This document shows positions 10,119 to 24,501 of a stretch of 64,000 nucleotides of DNA, piece by piece. A program made the position numbers and the translations under genes. The stretch comes from Dactylonectria macrodidyma (Eukaryota; Ascomycota; Sordariomycetes; Hypocreales; Nectriaceae). Every line of letters starts with the position of its first letter. The first letter of the stretch is position 1. Location of the stretch: positions 1,302,001-1,366,000 of the forward strand of contig JAGMUV010000004.1 of the NCBI GenBank assembly GCA_020744425.1, read 5' to 3'. The notes under the pieces are model-generated. The model saw nothing but the letters and a program-made list of their open reading frames with translations. It had not been told where the DNA came from and made no database searches.

Positions 10119-12526
10119 AGATTGCCCTTGCCCCTGCCATGAGCTGACATAGTTATGCTACTACGTCGGATGTCCTCGACTTGATTCTAATGTTGCATCT
10201 CTTATCGTTCCATAGAAAGTGCCCATAGATCTCTTCTCCAAAACTCCACTTAAATCATAAATTTAATCTTTTTAACTTGCCTTAATGTCGTAGAATGCTT
10301 GATATTGCATACTGCATTCGTAATAAATGCTGTAGTGCTGATGTTTGTCTTATGATTACCATCGTTGCTTGTGTTTGGTCTCGGGCCACAGAAAAGACTG
10401 GCTTATCTAGACTAGAAGCGTGGTTCACAGCAGGCTCCCAATACGATAATCATGAGAAGACTTGCGACCAGCAGTCGGAAAGGAGCTCCAACTTCCCTCC
10501 TACATCTAACTTCCTTAGCTGCTAATATTAAGGATTTGGCTGTCCATACACCCAATCTATTAATACCTACCCGATCTACTAACCTTTGCGATGGCCTCTG
10601 TGCTAATCGCCCCCATCCCCTTTGATCTGGGGCTTCGAACCCCTCTGCACTTCCCTTAGATTGCGAGGGCTACGCTTATCTAGGGTAGTGAATATAATAT
10701 CTCCGAGGGTCCGATCTAAGGAGAGGCTATTAGCACTCTAATGCCTGCGCTAGGTCCGGTTCTCTTAGGAGAAGAGACATACATTGAAATCAGTATATAG
10801 GATACCTTTAAACTAGTAGCCTTCTTAGAAGACCCTCTTGTAAACCTTCTTGTAGACCTTCTAGCTTAACCTAGCCCTTAGCCTGCTCCTTAAATCAGCC
10901 TATAGCCCGGCCTTTAAAGCCCTCTTAGTAGTAATGTCTTTAAATATCGCAAGGCTTTAGAGCCTACTATTACTATTAACCTCTTTATAGCTATAGCTAG
11001 AGTTATAGCTAAAAGCTAGGCTATTTTAAATAAAAAAATAAAGGTCTTTTAGACTTTTTATACAGTCTTTAATAAGATAGTAAAGCAGTTTTTAATAGAG
11101 TGTATATTTTGCTTTACTTAAGAGATATTTTAAAGCTTCTTTAGTTATTAAGTAAGTGCTCTAACTAGTAATAGCTAACTATAACCATAACCTTAACTAT
11201 AACTACTAGCAGTTTTATTACTCCTTTGGTTATATGCTTTTATAATTATAACTAACCTCTTAATATGCCTTATTATATAGTATGACGAATTTTAAACAGC
11301 CTGAGCCTAGGGGGATAGCTTTAACCTTTAATAATAACCCCTTAAGCTTTACTAAGCTTAGTAACCTTAGGAATAATAATAATAAGGAAAACTTATTATA
11401 GCTTATAATAATACTAAGGTCTTTATATAACTATATAAAAAATCCCCTACTTAAGAAAAGTAACCTTTTATTATATAAACTTACTTAATAAATAAGCTAA
11501 GTATTAAGCTTAATACTATTCTATAAGCATTTAGGACTAAGACTAACTAGGCTATTTACTTAGTAAACCTTAATATTTATAATAAGATTATTAATAAAGA
11601 AGCTTATTAAGCTCTAGCTCTAAATACTAAGGCTATTAAGCTTATAATAAAATGGATTACTTATATAATTTCTAAATGCTCTTAGTCTTTAATAGACTTA
11701 CTAAGAAAGACTATAGACTATAAAGCTACTCTTAAAGATAAAGTAAAGGCTTAGATAGGCTTATAGACTATTAGCTACTGCCTGTCTTATTATAATAATT
11801 TTAGTTAATTAATAAAGATATTGTTCATTTCCTTCTTTAAGTAATTAAAGCATGCCTTCTGTCTTTTTAAGATAAGTCAGCTAATAAGACTAATCTAGAA
11901 GACTACTAGACTTAATCAGTATAACCTCTACTAGGACTATTACTTATAATATAGCTATAACTGCACTGCCTATTATATAAGCTATAAAAGGACCCTTTAT
12001 AAGGGGATGCTTTATAAATATAAGACTTAATGCCTTAATTACTAAGGCCCTTATGCCTCTAATGATATAAAATACTCTGCCTAACCCTGATAATAAAACG
12101 GCGTTTTAAAGCGATTAATATAGCTAGAAAAGAGAGGGATCTGGGAAATCGGCAAGAGGCTATTCTATCAGCTCTACCCAGAGCTAGCCACAGCCATAGC
12201 CAGGTCGTCTCCGGCCTCTGAGGCCAGGACCCGGCTCTTATCGCCTTATGAGGCCCTGACCCTATGACCTATAGAAGGAACGCTCCCGCCCTCTCTAAAT
12301 AAGTATAGATAATAAGCTCTTAAGACTCTTAAATAATAAGATAACCTTTATAATAGACTATTAATAAAAAACCATTATATATCTTTTAAGCTAATATTAA
12401 TAAGGACTTAGTATTATATAATTATATACTAGCCTTTACTAATAGAAGTGAATATAATATAATAATAATCTAAGAGCCTTAGACTAATATATAGAATAAT
12501 TACTATATAATGAAGAACTATACTAT
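10119..12526. other. Transition into RIP-mutated AT-rich DNA
   Basis: To about 10.5 kb the sequence is ordinary intergenic DNA. Beyond that it becomes TpA-rich with many TAA/TAG triplets on both strands and almost no CpG, typical of RIP. No gene is supported. A less mutated patch at about 12,110-12,300 stands out as GC-richer and may be part of an unidentified repeat. Confidence 0.55.
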
Positions 12527-12928
12527 TGTGTTAGAGCTGAGGGCCCACTAGCTAGAATGGCTTGGACATTTTAATTGGCTGACTAATTTAAGTGCTGGTC
12601 TTAATAAAGCTATTAATAAAGATAATAGGAGTTAGGCTAAGATAAAAGGCAGAGATAACTTAAATACAGATAGTAATTAATAATATTCTTACTTACCTTT
12701 ATTTTTAAGTTATTAAATAGTTTTTAATATCATTATAATAAGATTTATTTAATTAATTAGAATATTTAATTTATTTCTTAGCTAATTACTTAATTATAGC
12801 TCTGGCCTTCTTTTTATCTGTTTTATTTTATAAGTCTTATCTATCCTCGCTCTATTACGCATCCCGCTTACCCTATAGCATCCATTACTTCAGGTAGTAG
12901 TATCCCTCTTATCCCCTTGCCTAATACA
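12527..12928 (+). repeat. RIP-mutated LTR, family A, copy 1 (likely 5' LTR of an old element)
   Basis: About 402 bp, alignable end to end with the copies at 24,502-24,903 (inverted) and 33,473-40,174 (direct). It starts TGTGTTAGAGCTGAGGGCCC and ends CTAATACA, consistent with TG...CA LTR ends. Differences from the well-preserved copy are mostly C-to-T and G-to-A. Directly after it lies TTTTAGAGGTC, which could be a RIP-altered tRNA primer-binding site (TGG to TAG). The left flank is CTAT. Confidence 0.7.
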
Positions 12929-15900
12929 TTTTAGAGGTCATAATAAGGCGATAAGCTATTAGTTTAATTAATTAATTAATTCTATTAATTAGTAGATTAA
13001 TTGAATAAGTAGTGATACTTCTAAGTTATTATAAAGACTTAAGTTAAGTATAGAAAGGAGGTAGTATAAGTAAGTAAGGATATAGGGATTAAGAGGATAT
13101 AGGATATCTAATTAACTTTAAAAAATAATCTTATTTAGTGCTTCTAACTAAGAAGTATATAATATCTTTAGCTAATTAATTAATTTTACTAAAGGCAGAA
13201 CTAAAAACCCTATTTATTTCTATTTTATTATATTAATTTATAATAGATTTACTATTAATACTATAAAGCATTATATTTAATACTAATAAGATACTTATAA
13301 TACTATTTATAATTAAAGTAAATATAAAAGTAAAGTAAAAAGCTATTATAAACTATAAGGTTAAGACTTAGGCTAAGTCTAGACCTTTATAATTAATTAA
13401 TTAAATAGTTATTAGTAATTTCTTTTTAGCTATTTACTTAAGAAGTATTAATAGTAAGAAAGCCTAACTAATTGAATTACCTTTACTAACTAATATTCTG
13501 ACTTAGCTTATAATGCTATTAATTATATAGTTAGTAATAAGGGACTTATTAATTGCCTTAGCTGTTTCTTTTAAATAGATTTATATAAGACTCTCTTAAT
13601 CCTTATGATTATAGTAGAGGATAAAGATAAGTAATCTTAAAAATATCTAATCCTTAGAATATGCTTTTACTTCTTAACTTTCCTATTTACTTAATTAATT
13701 GCTTTTATAACTATACCCTTTACTAAGTTATAAAACTCAGTTTAGAAAGGGCTAAAAAGAGTAATAATAAGCTTAACCTTAGTTATACTTTATAGAAATG
13801 ACTTTTCTTATAACCTTAGTATTTTTAACTAATAAGTTAATAATAATAGCACTCTTAGTGAATATCTTAAAAGTAGAACTTAATTGTATTATTATAACTA
13901 TTCTAGCCTAAATGCGCTTTACTATATAAAGGCTAAGATATAAGTTTAATAGATTAAATATCTTAGCTTATATAGAGGCTTTTAAAATTATAGCTAAAAA
14001 TAATAGATTGCTTAAGGAATAATAGCTATTGTACTTTATCTGCTTTTATATAAATAATAATATAAAGGCCTTAGTCTAATTAGCAGTCTAATGGTTTAAA
14101 TAAGCAATAGTAAAAAAGAACCTTATAAATATATTTAAAGGCTAGGATTTTAACTCTAAAGAAACCCTGGAGATGACCCTTAGTTAGATAAATGCTACTT
14201 AGATCCCTGAATCTACTAATCTGAGCTCTATCTAATAATTAATATACTATTACTCTTTCCTAATAGCTATAGTTAATCTAAAGGATTTTAAGACTTTTTA
14301 CTAGTCTTAGGCCCTTTACTATATCTTACTTATAAGACTTATGTAATTAGTATATATAAAAAGCAATAAAAGTCTAATAGAGCTTAGATAAATAAAATAT
14401 AAGACTCTTTATTAGTATATTATTTTTTGCTTAGATATAGATATTACTATTAGAGAATGATCTAGCCTTAGCTATCTATTTAATTAAATGAAACTATAGT
14501 TAGCTATAACTCTCTTTAAACTAGTAACCTTCTAATACTTGTTACTACTAGCTTATGTCTTACCTTACAGAGTGTAAGTATCTACTAGTATAACTATTCT
14601 ACTGCTTCTAGTAACTACTTATAATAACCCTATTAATAACTTAATAAATAGTTTTAAGTTATTATAGGTTCGCTTAGTCTTAATAAAGAAAACTAATTAA
14701 GACTTAATAATAATAATTTAATATTAATAGGAATACTGAAAAAAGCATAATAAGGCTATAAAGAATATTATAATTAACTAAGTCTTAATAGATCTATTTA
14801 ATTAATCAGATAATAAATCCTTACTTATAGTTAATATTACTTTATTATTTAATAAGACTAAAGGATATTAGTATTATTAAGTCTTAGGTTATTACTTTAA
14901 TTAATATAAATACTTAGTATATAACTTTAAGAAAGGGTATATAAAATATAATTCTAAAGTAGGCTTCTACTAACTAAGAGTAAGTAATAAGTAGTATCTA
15001 TTATTACGCTTAGTAATAGCCTTTTAAAAGGAATTATATATTTAATAACTAGTAGTTATTACTTTAACTTATACTAATAATCTCTTTTATATAACTTAAG
15101 TAATAAATATTAAGAGCTTAATTAAACCCTTATATAATTAAACTCTTTTATAATATAAATAAGAAATATTTAATAAGCTATATTTATATATTATTAGATT
15201 AGTTAATTAAATAAATATAATATTTATTTCTTTTATTATTTTAATAGAACTTATTATAAAGGCTAATCCGATCTTTATTTTAAACTATTTAGAAGAAAAG
15301 AGTGAGTAATTAGAAAAGTACCTCTTAGTCTATTAAGTATAAGTCGCCCTTACTCTTAAAAAGGTCTACTTTAGTCTAGAAGAGGATATTTATAAAATAA
15401 TAGAAGAAAGTGATAATAAATAAGAAATATTAATTAATATTTATAATAATAAAAGATAGAGAGGCAAGATAGAGTAAGTAGAGTTATTATAAACTTCTAT
15501 AAGTCTAATAGAAGAAGAAGATATAATCTTAAAAATAATCCTTAACTATTAGAAATTAGCTAATTAAATGAAATTTAAAAAGCAATTTAGAATAGATAAC
15601 TTATACTTAGCTTAAGATTAATACTATAAGGCTACTATTATTTTACTTAATATAGTTAAAGGGGTTAAGATCTCCTTAGTATATAGTACTATCCTTAAGC
15701 TTATAGATATTAGATTAAGCTAAGCTTATTTAAATAATTATACTATAGTAATAGAATAAGTTAATAAGATAGAGTTTATTAACTTTAAATAGCTAATTAA
15801 GCTATTTATACTTAAGAGAAAAGTGCTTATAGTTATAATAATATTAGAACTAATTAATTAGATAAATAACTATTCTTATTATTAAGTAGCCCTAGTATTA

Positions 15901-16900
15901 TTATATAAGGATAATAAAAATCTATTTAAGGATTATATTAAATTCACTATTACTATAGTTAAGTTATCTAATAAATATTATTCTTTTAATTTAAATAACC
16001 TTACTTTTAAGTACTTCTATTTAGAATATTACTTAGGAGAAGATAATAAAAGAAAAGTCTATTTTATTAATAACTCTTAAGATTATATAAAACTAGAGAA
16101 GAGTTTAATTAATTAATTAATTCTAAGTTTAGTAATTAACTTTATAAGTATATCTAACTTACTTAAGATATTATATTTATAAAACACTCTATAACTAATT
16201 ATCTAGCTAGAAGTTCCTAAGGGTATTATAATAGAGGTATTAGTAAATTTAAGCTTAGAAAAGAACCTTATTTCTTATAAATAGGCTTAATACTATAGCT
16301 TTAATATTAAGCTAGTTAGTGCCTTTATAACTTCCTATTCTAAAGGGAAGATCTTAATAGTAAGAGAAGTGGTTATAACTTTATACTTTAGGAATATATA
16401 TATACCTATCTGGCTATATATAGTACTCTTTTTAATAATTATAATTCTATTTATTCTAAGGATACTATTTATTAGATCTAGTAGACTTATATTTAATTAT
16501 TTAATTAATTAAGAGCGACTTATAATTTACTTTAATTTAAGTAATATTTACTTAATTATACTTACTATAAGAGTAGTTAAATATAATATACTATACTTAG
16601 AAAGGCAAGGTATAGAGTATTAATACTGTTTATAATTAATCCTCTAATAGTTTATAAGCTAGATGACTTCTTATTAAAGGATAATAATATCTTTAAGAAA
16701 AGCTAGATACTTTCTTAAGAAGACTTTACTAAAGTTATTTAAATCCTTACTATTAGTATAGCTAATTAATATACTAATACTATTACTAATATATAAGAAG
16801 AATTAGAATGATTAAAACACCTTATTAAGAAAAAGAGATTAAAGAGAAATCGTCCTCTTAATAAAGATACTTAGTATATTAAAGTAAATACTCTCTTTAA
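12929..16900. other. RIP-degraded repeat DNA, likely gag and 5' pol of an old gypsy element
   Basis: Dense TAA and TAG in all frames, runs of TTAATTAA, and almost no CpG. No open frame survives. Its position before a recognisable reverse-transcriptase relic on the plus strand suggests gag and protease sequence, but I see no surviving motif to prove it. Confidence 0.4.
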
Positions 16901-19900
16901 ATAAAAAGGCATTAAGATCTACTTAATTAATGACTTACTATCTAATGGTTTAATATTAAAGGGCGATTCTTATTAGAAATTGAAGAAGATAGTAAAGATT
17001 GCTTTTTAGATAGAAAAGGGAGGTAAGTATTCTAACTTCTTTATACTTAAATTCTCTACCTTAGAGAAAGGAAGTTAGTTAATAAAAGAATAGCTAGTAG
17101 AAATAGTTAATTAAATAAATAAAACCTTATTTAAAGAAGAATAAGATATATTTATTACTATCTTATATAATAAGGAGGCTATACTAGCTTAGGACTTTAA
17201 AGATTATAAAAGAGTTAACTTAGTAATTATTCTATTATAAATTATTAAGGTTATCCTTTATAAGGCTTAGTAAGTAAATAGTATTCTTATCCTTTTAGGA
17301 CTATACTAAAAGGTTATTAACTTACTTTATTAAAGACTTAGAAGAAGTATCCTAAAGGAAGGCTATAGCTTTTATAAGAACCCCTTTATACTTATAATAA
17401 AAAAGGATAGTAAAATCTAATTAATTAATTTAGCTATTAGGATAAACCGTATTACTATTTATAATAGCTTAAGCCCTCTTAGTACTAAGGAGTTCTTAGT
17501 AGATATAGTAATGTATTAGATATTATCTTTCTTAGACTTCTTCTTAGGATATAACTAAGTCAGTCTAGCTAAAGAAAGTAAGGATTTAATTACTTTTATA
17601 ATACTATTAGGCTTACTAAGAATATGCATATTATTATAAGGAGTGACTAACTTAATAGCCTAATTTATAAAAATTATTACTTATATTTTATTTAACTTAA
17701 TACTAGATATTTATATAGCTTTCTTTAATAATATAATAGTAAAAGGACTTATTATAACCTATAATAATAAAGAAGCTAGCCTAAGAGTTAGACAGTATAT
17801 TAAAGAGCATTTAATTAACCTAGATCAGACTCTATTAAATATTAAACTAGCTAAATATACTATTTCTATACTAAAATTACAGTTTTATAAACAAATTACT
17901 CTAATAGTTAAGTATTTTTATAGTACTTATAGGAGATTGCTAAAAGAGGCTAAAGTTATTAAGATTACTAAGTAGACTTATTATAACTTTAATATAGAAG
18001 TTAGAGCATTCTTAAGAGTTACTAGCTACTATAGGATATAGGTTACTAGATATATAACTATTATAAAGCTATTAATAAGTTTATTAAAGAAAGATGCTAA
18101 ATTTATCTAAAGTGATTTATAAGCTAAGGCTATATAAATGCTAAAGGATAAATTATTATTAGTACTTATCTTAGTTACTCTAAACCTATCTCCTAGTTAT
18201 AGGAAGGTTATTCTTATAGCTAATGCTAGTTTATTAAGTTAGGGTTATATTCTTATATAAGTAGTGAATAGTAAATGCTATTTAGTAAGATTCGAATCTA
18301 GTATATAAACTTAGAGTGAATATAACTATAATATTATAAAAAGAGAATACTAAAGCATTCTACTTTTAATTAAATAGTTATATATATATTTATATAGAAT
18401 TCACTTTATATTAGAAATAGATGCTTAAGTATTAGTCTATTAGCTTAATAAGAAAGGGATAGATATCTTAAGAGCGCTAGTTAATAGATAGATCAGTTAT
18501 TTACTACTCTTTAACTTTATAGTCTGATATATACTTAGGATTAAGAATATAGTAACTAATAGGCTATTTAAAAAACTACTAGGCCTATTTAATTAACTAA
18601 ACTAAGAAGCTAAAGAGGATATTAAAGCCTTTATTAATTAATAATTAAATACTATTATAATTAACCTAGTAAAAACCTAATAAGAATCTTAACTACTATT
18701 AGAATTACTAAAAGATAAATATACTAATAAGTTAAGGGTCTTAAAGAGGTTCCTATAGACTTAGTAATACTCTTAAGATATATTAAATAAAGCATATATA
18801 TATCTTTACTTTAAAGTAAAAAGGTTCTTCTTTTATAAAGGAACCTTATAGTTATAAGTAATTTACTTAAATTATAATCCTAAGCTGGTTATTAAGAGTA
18901 AAGATATATAGAAGCATTTAATTAAATCATATTATAAAGACTATAAGCATTAAGGCTAAAAGAAAACTATAAGACTCTTAAAAGAAAGATATTACTAGCT
19001 AAACCTCTATAAGGATATAAATATAGCCATCCTAGCCTATAAGACTTATTAAATCTATAATATATAATAGGCTAAGGAACTTATAATACTTACTAGACCT
19101 AGCTATTTTATAATAAAGATTTATATAAACACTTAATATCTTAAGGAGTCTTAAAGTAAGAAGTACTTATTAGAAGCTAGATATAACCTTATTAAATAGA
19201 TTAAAGCTAAAGCTCTAAAGTTACTTAAAGCCTCTTATATACGCTCATTCTTAAGAAAGATCTTTTCTTACTATAGGATACTTATTATAGTAGTTATTAA
19301 TAATAGGTCAGAATGTTAATAAGGCCTTATAGATATCCTAAAAGACCTGAGTATATAGACTATATATATCTTTATATATAATGCTAAAGTAAATAGATTA
19401 ATTAAATTAGACTATAGTAGTATTATATTTTATATTAAGAAGATAGATACTCTAAAGACTAGGAATTAGTTAGTTAACCTTTTAGCTATTCTATTTATAG
19501 ATAGAGTATTACTAAGAGCATCCTATAGCTATATTCTTATATACTTACTATATAAGTATAAACTAGGTCTCTTATTAGAAGGGGATGCGCTTATATAGAG
19601 AATAATCCTTTAGAATAATATAAAAATATCTAATTAAATATTTATAATTAGAATCTGCGCTCTTTCTTTCTTAAATAAAGATATAAAGATTATAAGGCAA
19701 AGGGTTACTAAGTTTAGAAAGAGAAAAGCAATAAGAATAGATTAAGGATTTCTTTATATTTTAAAAAAAACCCTACTAAAGGTTAGTAACTTAGTATTAT
19801 AATATAATAACCCTAGAAAAACTGACCTTTTTATAGTAGCTAAGTTTAAGCCTAGATAGCAGGGGCTATATAGGATTAAAATAGCCTTAGATAAAGGCTA

Positions 19901-20200
19901 GTACTATTTAGAAACCCTAAATAGACTACTACTTAGCATTACTTACTATAGTAAATACCTTAAAGTATTTTAATAAGATAAAGATAGTTAGTAGAGCTTA
20001 GATAATAATTCTTTAGCTCCCTCTTACTAAGAGTGCCTTTTTTATAGTAATCCTTAAGCTAGATTAATTAATTAAATAAAATAGGATAAAGAAATAAGCC
20101 TAAGAGAGAAGGATAGATTGAAAATAAGTTTTAAGGTTCCTTTTTAACTAACTATTATTAGTACTAAAGAGGAAAGAAAACTGAAGATCTAACTCCTATA
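16900..20200 (+). pseudogene. RIP-destroyed Ty3/gypsy pol relic (RT, RNase H, integrase)
   Basis: Read through its many TAA/TAG codons, one plus-strand frame follows the gypsy pol order. Around 17,440-17,770 an RT core is seen, with the catalytic aspartates of the xxDD motif now asparagines (AFFNNIIVKG, about 17,715-17,750), as G-to-A mutation would produce. RNase H-like sequence follows near 18,200-18,600, ending in the segment that precedes the tether region. The integrase zinc-binding region and core lie at about 18,950-19,500. Most stops replace CAA, CAG or TGG codons. It cannot be functional. A related but oppositely oriented relic lies at 50.2-52.4 kb. Confidence 0.7.
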
Positions 20201-22400
20201 TAGAGATTAAGCCTAAAGAGACTAGTTTAAATCTCTCTAAGTAAGATAAGGGAGTAGGAAATAATAATAAGTCTAAAGTTTATACTTATTATTATTTTAA
20301 AGAGGGGTATAGTATAAGAAGTAAGAAAAGATAAATAATCACTACTTACTAATATTCTAACTAATTAAAGGCCTTATAAATTTATAATTTAAAAATTAGA
20401 CTTAAGACTAAATTAGTATTAGGATTAATATATAAAATATATAAACTAGTTAATTAAATAACTCTAGAGCTATAAAATAAAAGAAAAGCTATAAAAGCTA
20501 TATTTACTTAGAATAGTAAGTTAGATATAGTACTATAAAAGGATAAGTATACTTTATATAAGAGAAAAGTTAATTATAAAAAAGCTAATTAGTAGGATCC
20601 TATTTATCTTATATTACTATAGTAAGTTAAGTATTAAAGTTATTAAATGAAGGAGTCTAGTATATAGGAGATAAGCTGAATCAGGTTAATTAACTAATCT
20701 AACTCTAAACTACTACTAATAGATTAAAAACTAAAGACTTAAGCTTTAAAAAAGCCTATAGACTCATTTTAAATAGTATGCTTTTTAGCATTTTAAATAG
20801 TTTTATTATAAAGGGATTTATTCTCCTAAGCTAAAGGGAATTTATTAAAAATATAAGAATAGCTTATATAATTAAAAATACTTATTATTTAATTATTAAG
20901 ATTAATAGAATACTTTATATTAGATAAGAAGTTAAGAAAAGTACTAAAACTAGGTTTAGAAGCTAAGTACTTATTAAGAAAAGACTACTTATATTAAGAA
21001 TTAGTATTCTAAATATAATTTATATATTTCCTATTTATAAACTCTAAGATAAATTAATAAGTATAAAATAGCTATATATAATACTCTTTAATTATAAAGT
21101 AATTTAAAGTACTTAATTAAATATAGTATTTATATAATAATAGATTTTAGTATTTAAAGAAAGTAATAATTAAAGCCTTCTTATACTTAGATTAGTAAAG
21201 CAGTTCTTTAATAAAATACTTATAAAAGTAGCCTAAGTTAGTAAGAATATATACTAACTAAAAAGGCTAATTAGAAATATATTTTATTAAGTATTTTAAG
21301 ACTATATTAGCTATCTTATCCTTATAAATCTAGGCTTAGATATACCTCTTAGTAGAATTAATATTAAATAACTCTTTCTTAAAAGCGAACTTAATAAAGA
21401 GAGAGAGACTACTATAATTAAGAGCTATATATAAGTAAATCTAGATAGTAAAGTACTTCTTAAACTATAGAACTATTAGATTAAATAGTCTTAAGCATAG
21501 GGGAATACTTATTAATATAAAGCGAGTCTCCTTTTACTCCTTTTTAATTAATAAAGTCTTATAGTAACTATTTTAAGTTAAACTAGTATAAAGAGAGAAT
21601 TTATCGCTTTCTAACTAACTAGCTATATAAATATATATATTAAAAAGGGCTCTTTAGTAAACCTTAGTAATATTAGAAAGGTAGAAGTTAGAAGAAGCTA
21701 TTATTAAATGAATTAATTAAGTAATATTAATAAAGTATAAAAAGGAAGAAAAAAGAAGAAAAGGAAAGAGAGAAAAAAGAAGTGTTTTAAAGTAAAGGAA
21801 CTATATGTACTAAGATTAATGCGTATAGAGTGAATTATAATTAGTAAGGAAAATAAATAACCTCTTATTACTTAAGACTTTAAAAGCCATTTCTCTCTCT
21901 CTTTTTCTTCTCTTTAGTATAACTTAACCTTTCTTCTTATAATAATTACTATTCTTAGAACTCATTGCCCTTTAATTATAACTATTTAACATATTTACTT
22001 AATTAAATGCTGCTCTTTAACTAGCCTGAATAATACTCTTAGAAACCCCCTTTCTTCTTAGCTAAGCTTTTACTTCTAACCTCTCTCTACCTCCTACTAT
22101 AAGAACCTTATTACTATAACCATCTGCTCCTTAATCTCTTTACTTCTCTAAACCAGTTACCTGCCTTTATTTCTGCCTGCCTTACTAATGCTCGCAAGCC
22201 TGCACTACTTAGTCTTAAAAATCCTATCCTTAAAACCTTATTACTAATTATAATAAAAACCCCCCTCTTTAACTATAACCCTCTATTTCCTTTATCTTAC
22301 TATTATTATAATATTAAGTTATTAAATGACTTTATAATTCATTTAATTAAATAATTTACTACTAAATGACCTCCTTTTAGCTTAGCCTTCCTTTAAATAA
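20200..22400. other. RIP-degraded repeat DNA, unassigned
   Basis: AT-rich and stop-filled. Some plus-strand stretches near 20.2-21.7 kb look like decayed coding sequence, but I recognise no motif. No gene is supported. Confidence 0.35.
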
Positions 22401-24400
22401 ATCCTCTACTCTTCCTCTTATTAAGCGCCTTTACTATAAGCAGCCCTATTAATAATAAATAAACCTACTTCCTACTAAAGGCTTATTTTACTTAAAGTAA
22501 GGAAATTACTATTATTAACTATAAAAAGGGATTATTTTACTATACTTTAGAAGCATCCTTAGTTAAATAGCTAAAGGAGATTATAATTAATTAACTAGCC
22601 TTATTATACCTTTATATAAAATAGCCTAAGTTTAGTAAAGAAAGGATAATTAATATATATAGTGACTATAAAGACTTTAAGTTTATAAAAGCTATATTAA
22701 TATAACCTTTATATAAGGATAATATAATGCTTTTTAGAGTGTTTTAGAAGGAGTATACTCTTTGCCTTTAAGACTTTTATAAGAAGCTATAAGATAATGC
22801 TTAAGCTAGTAAAGAAAGACTTAGGGACTTTCTAATTATAATTATATATAGATTAGAGGATATTATTATAGTATTTCTAACTCTACTTTTAGATAGTGTT
22901 CTTATAGTTATAATAAATCTATTTAAAAAGATAATAGATTTAGTTAATTAAATATATAAGTGCTTACTCCCTAAGGACCTTATTACTAAATGTATATTAA
23001 ACTCTTACTATAATTCTAGTTATTATATTATTAAGTAAGATATTTTTAATTAGTATTTTATAGTTAGCCTAATTAATTATAAAGACTTTTACTAAGTATT
23101 ATATATCTTTAACTAATACTTTAGCTAAGTCTTTTACTATAATACTCTTAGAGGCTATACTTTACTTAACTACTAGAAAGCATTTACTTATACTTAATGC
23201 CTTATTTTAACTAAAATAGGTTATCCTTATAACTTTAATATTTTCTACACTCTTATAGCTAATTAACTAAGTGGTTTTAAATGCGAATACTTAGCTATTT
23301 ACCTTATGTTCTTAAACTTATAAAGTATGATTAGAACTATAAGACTTAGGGTCTATTTATATGCGAATCTATCTTTAGTAACTCTAGGCATTAGGAAGTG
23401 ACTAGTAGAAGGAGAATATGCCTTCTTATAAAGAGATTAGCTTATTAGTCTATTTAATTAATTACTTAAACTGTTTAAAGTCACTCTCTTTATTAGCTAA
23501 GAGTGGGTTAAGACCTAGTTCTTAATGGCTATTTATAATAAACTTAGGTTTAGAAAAGTCACTATTACTAAATATAAGTATAATAAGGCAGTATCTTCTA
23601 TACTTTTCTCTTATTACTCTATTTACAGTTTACTACTTAAAGGACTTACTATTATCCTTACTAAACTAAGTAATTACTAACTAATTAAGTAAACTGACTT
23701 TCTTACTATTAGGAACTAGACTAAGGACTCTTAATTAATAATTATACTTACTAATATTATAACATTTAGAGAGTCTATTACCCTTCTTAAACTAAGCTAA
23801 ATTATTAAGACCCCTAACCTGCTTGAATCCTATATAACCACTTTACACACTCTTTATACTAATTAGGAACTTATTAACTAATTAGTATAAGACCTAGAGC
23901 TAGTAATAACCTTAAAATCCTAATGCTTTAGAACTCTTCTAATTCTACTATTCGCTTTTAAATCTAGTTTAAGTATTATAGATTTATTTAATTAAATAGT
24001 TCTGCTTTATATAACCCTTACTCTAGTAACTAGTAATAATTATAGTAATTTTAATAATTCGAATAAAGGAGCTATTAATAAGAAGTAAAAAAAGATTAAT
24101 AAGGATATTATTATAAAATAAGCATTACTAAAGAAAAAGGCTAATAATTAAATCATTTATACTAATAATTATACTAAGGCTATTCTTAATTAAGTACTTA
24201 TAAATAGAATTAAAAGAGTCTATATTATTAAACTAATAGCTAAAGAAGCTATAAAAACTATAAAAAAGAATAATATTAATACTCCTACTTATATTATAAC
24301 TATATATACTATTAGGTCTCTTTATTTACTCCTAGCCCCTTACTAATAGATATATATAATTAATTAAATAGAAAGCTTTATTACCTTTATTCTAGATAGT
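22400..24400 (+). pseudogene. RIP-degraded coding relic of unknown family
   Basis: One plus-strand register stays largely readable for nearly 2 kb, interrupted mainly by TAA and TAG of the kind RIP makes from Gln and Trp codons. Fragments such as LITKCILNSYYNS, KCEYLAIYLM and FRESITLLKLSQ are seen, with a strongly hydrophobic and lysine-poor feel in places. I do not recognise the family. It could be a gag or another transposon protein, or a captured host gene. Confidence 0.35.
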
Positions 24401-24501
24401 CTGATTTCTTTATCTTAATAGGACGCTATTATAAATACCTTAAGGTTAAGATTAGCTCCTCTTCCTCCTACTAGGCCCTCTTAGGCTAATTGCATTACTA
24501 T

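Noticed and set aside
10621..10675. tRNA-like T-arm (GGGGTTCGAAGCCCC on the minus strand) with a possible anticodon stem
   Set aside because: Only four T-stem pairs form, the anticodon loop is too long and no acceptor stem closes, so no cloverleaf can be supported.
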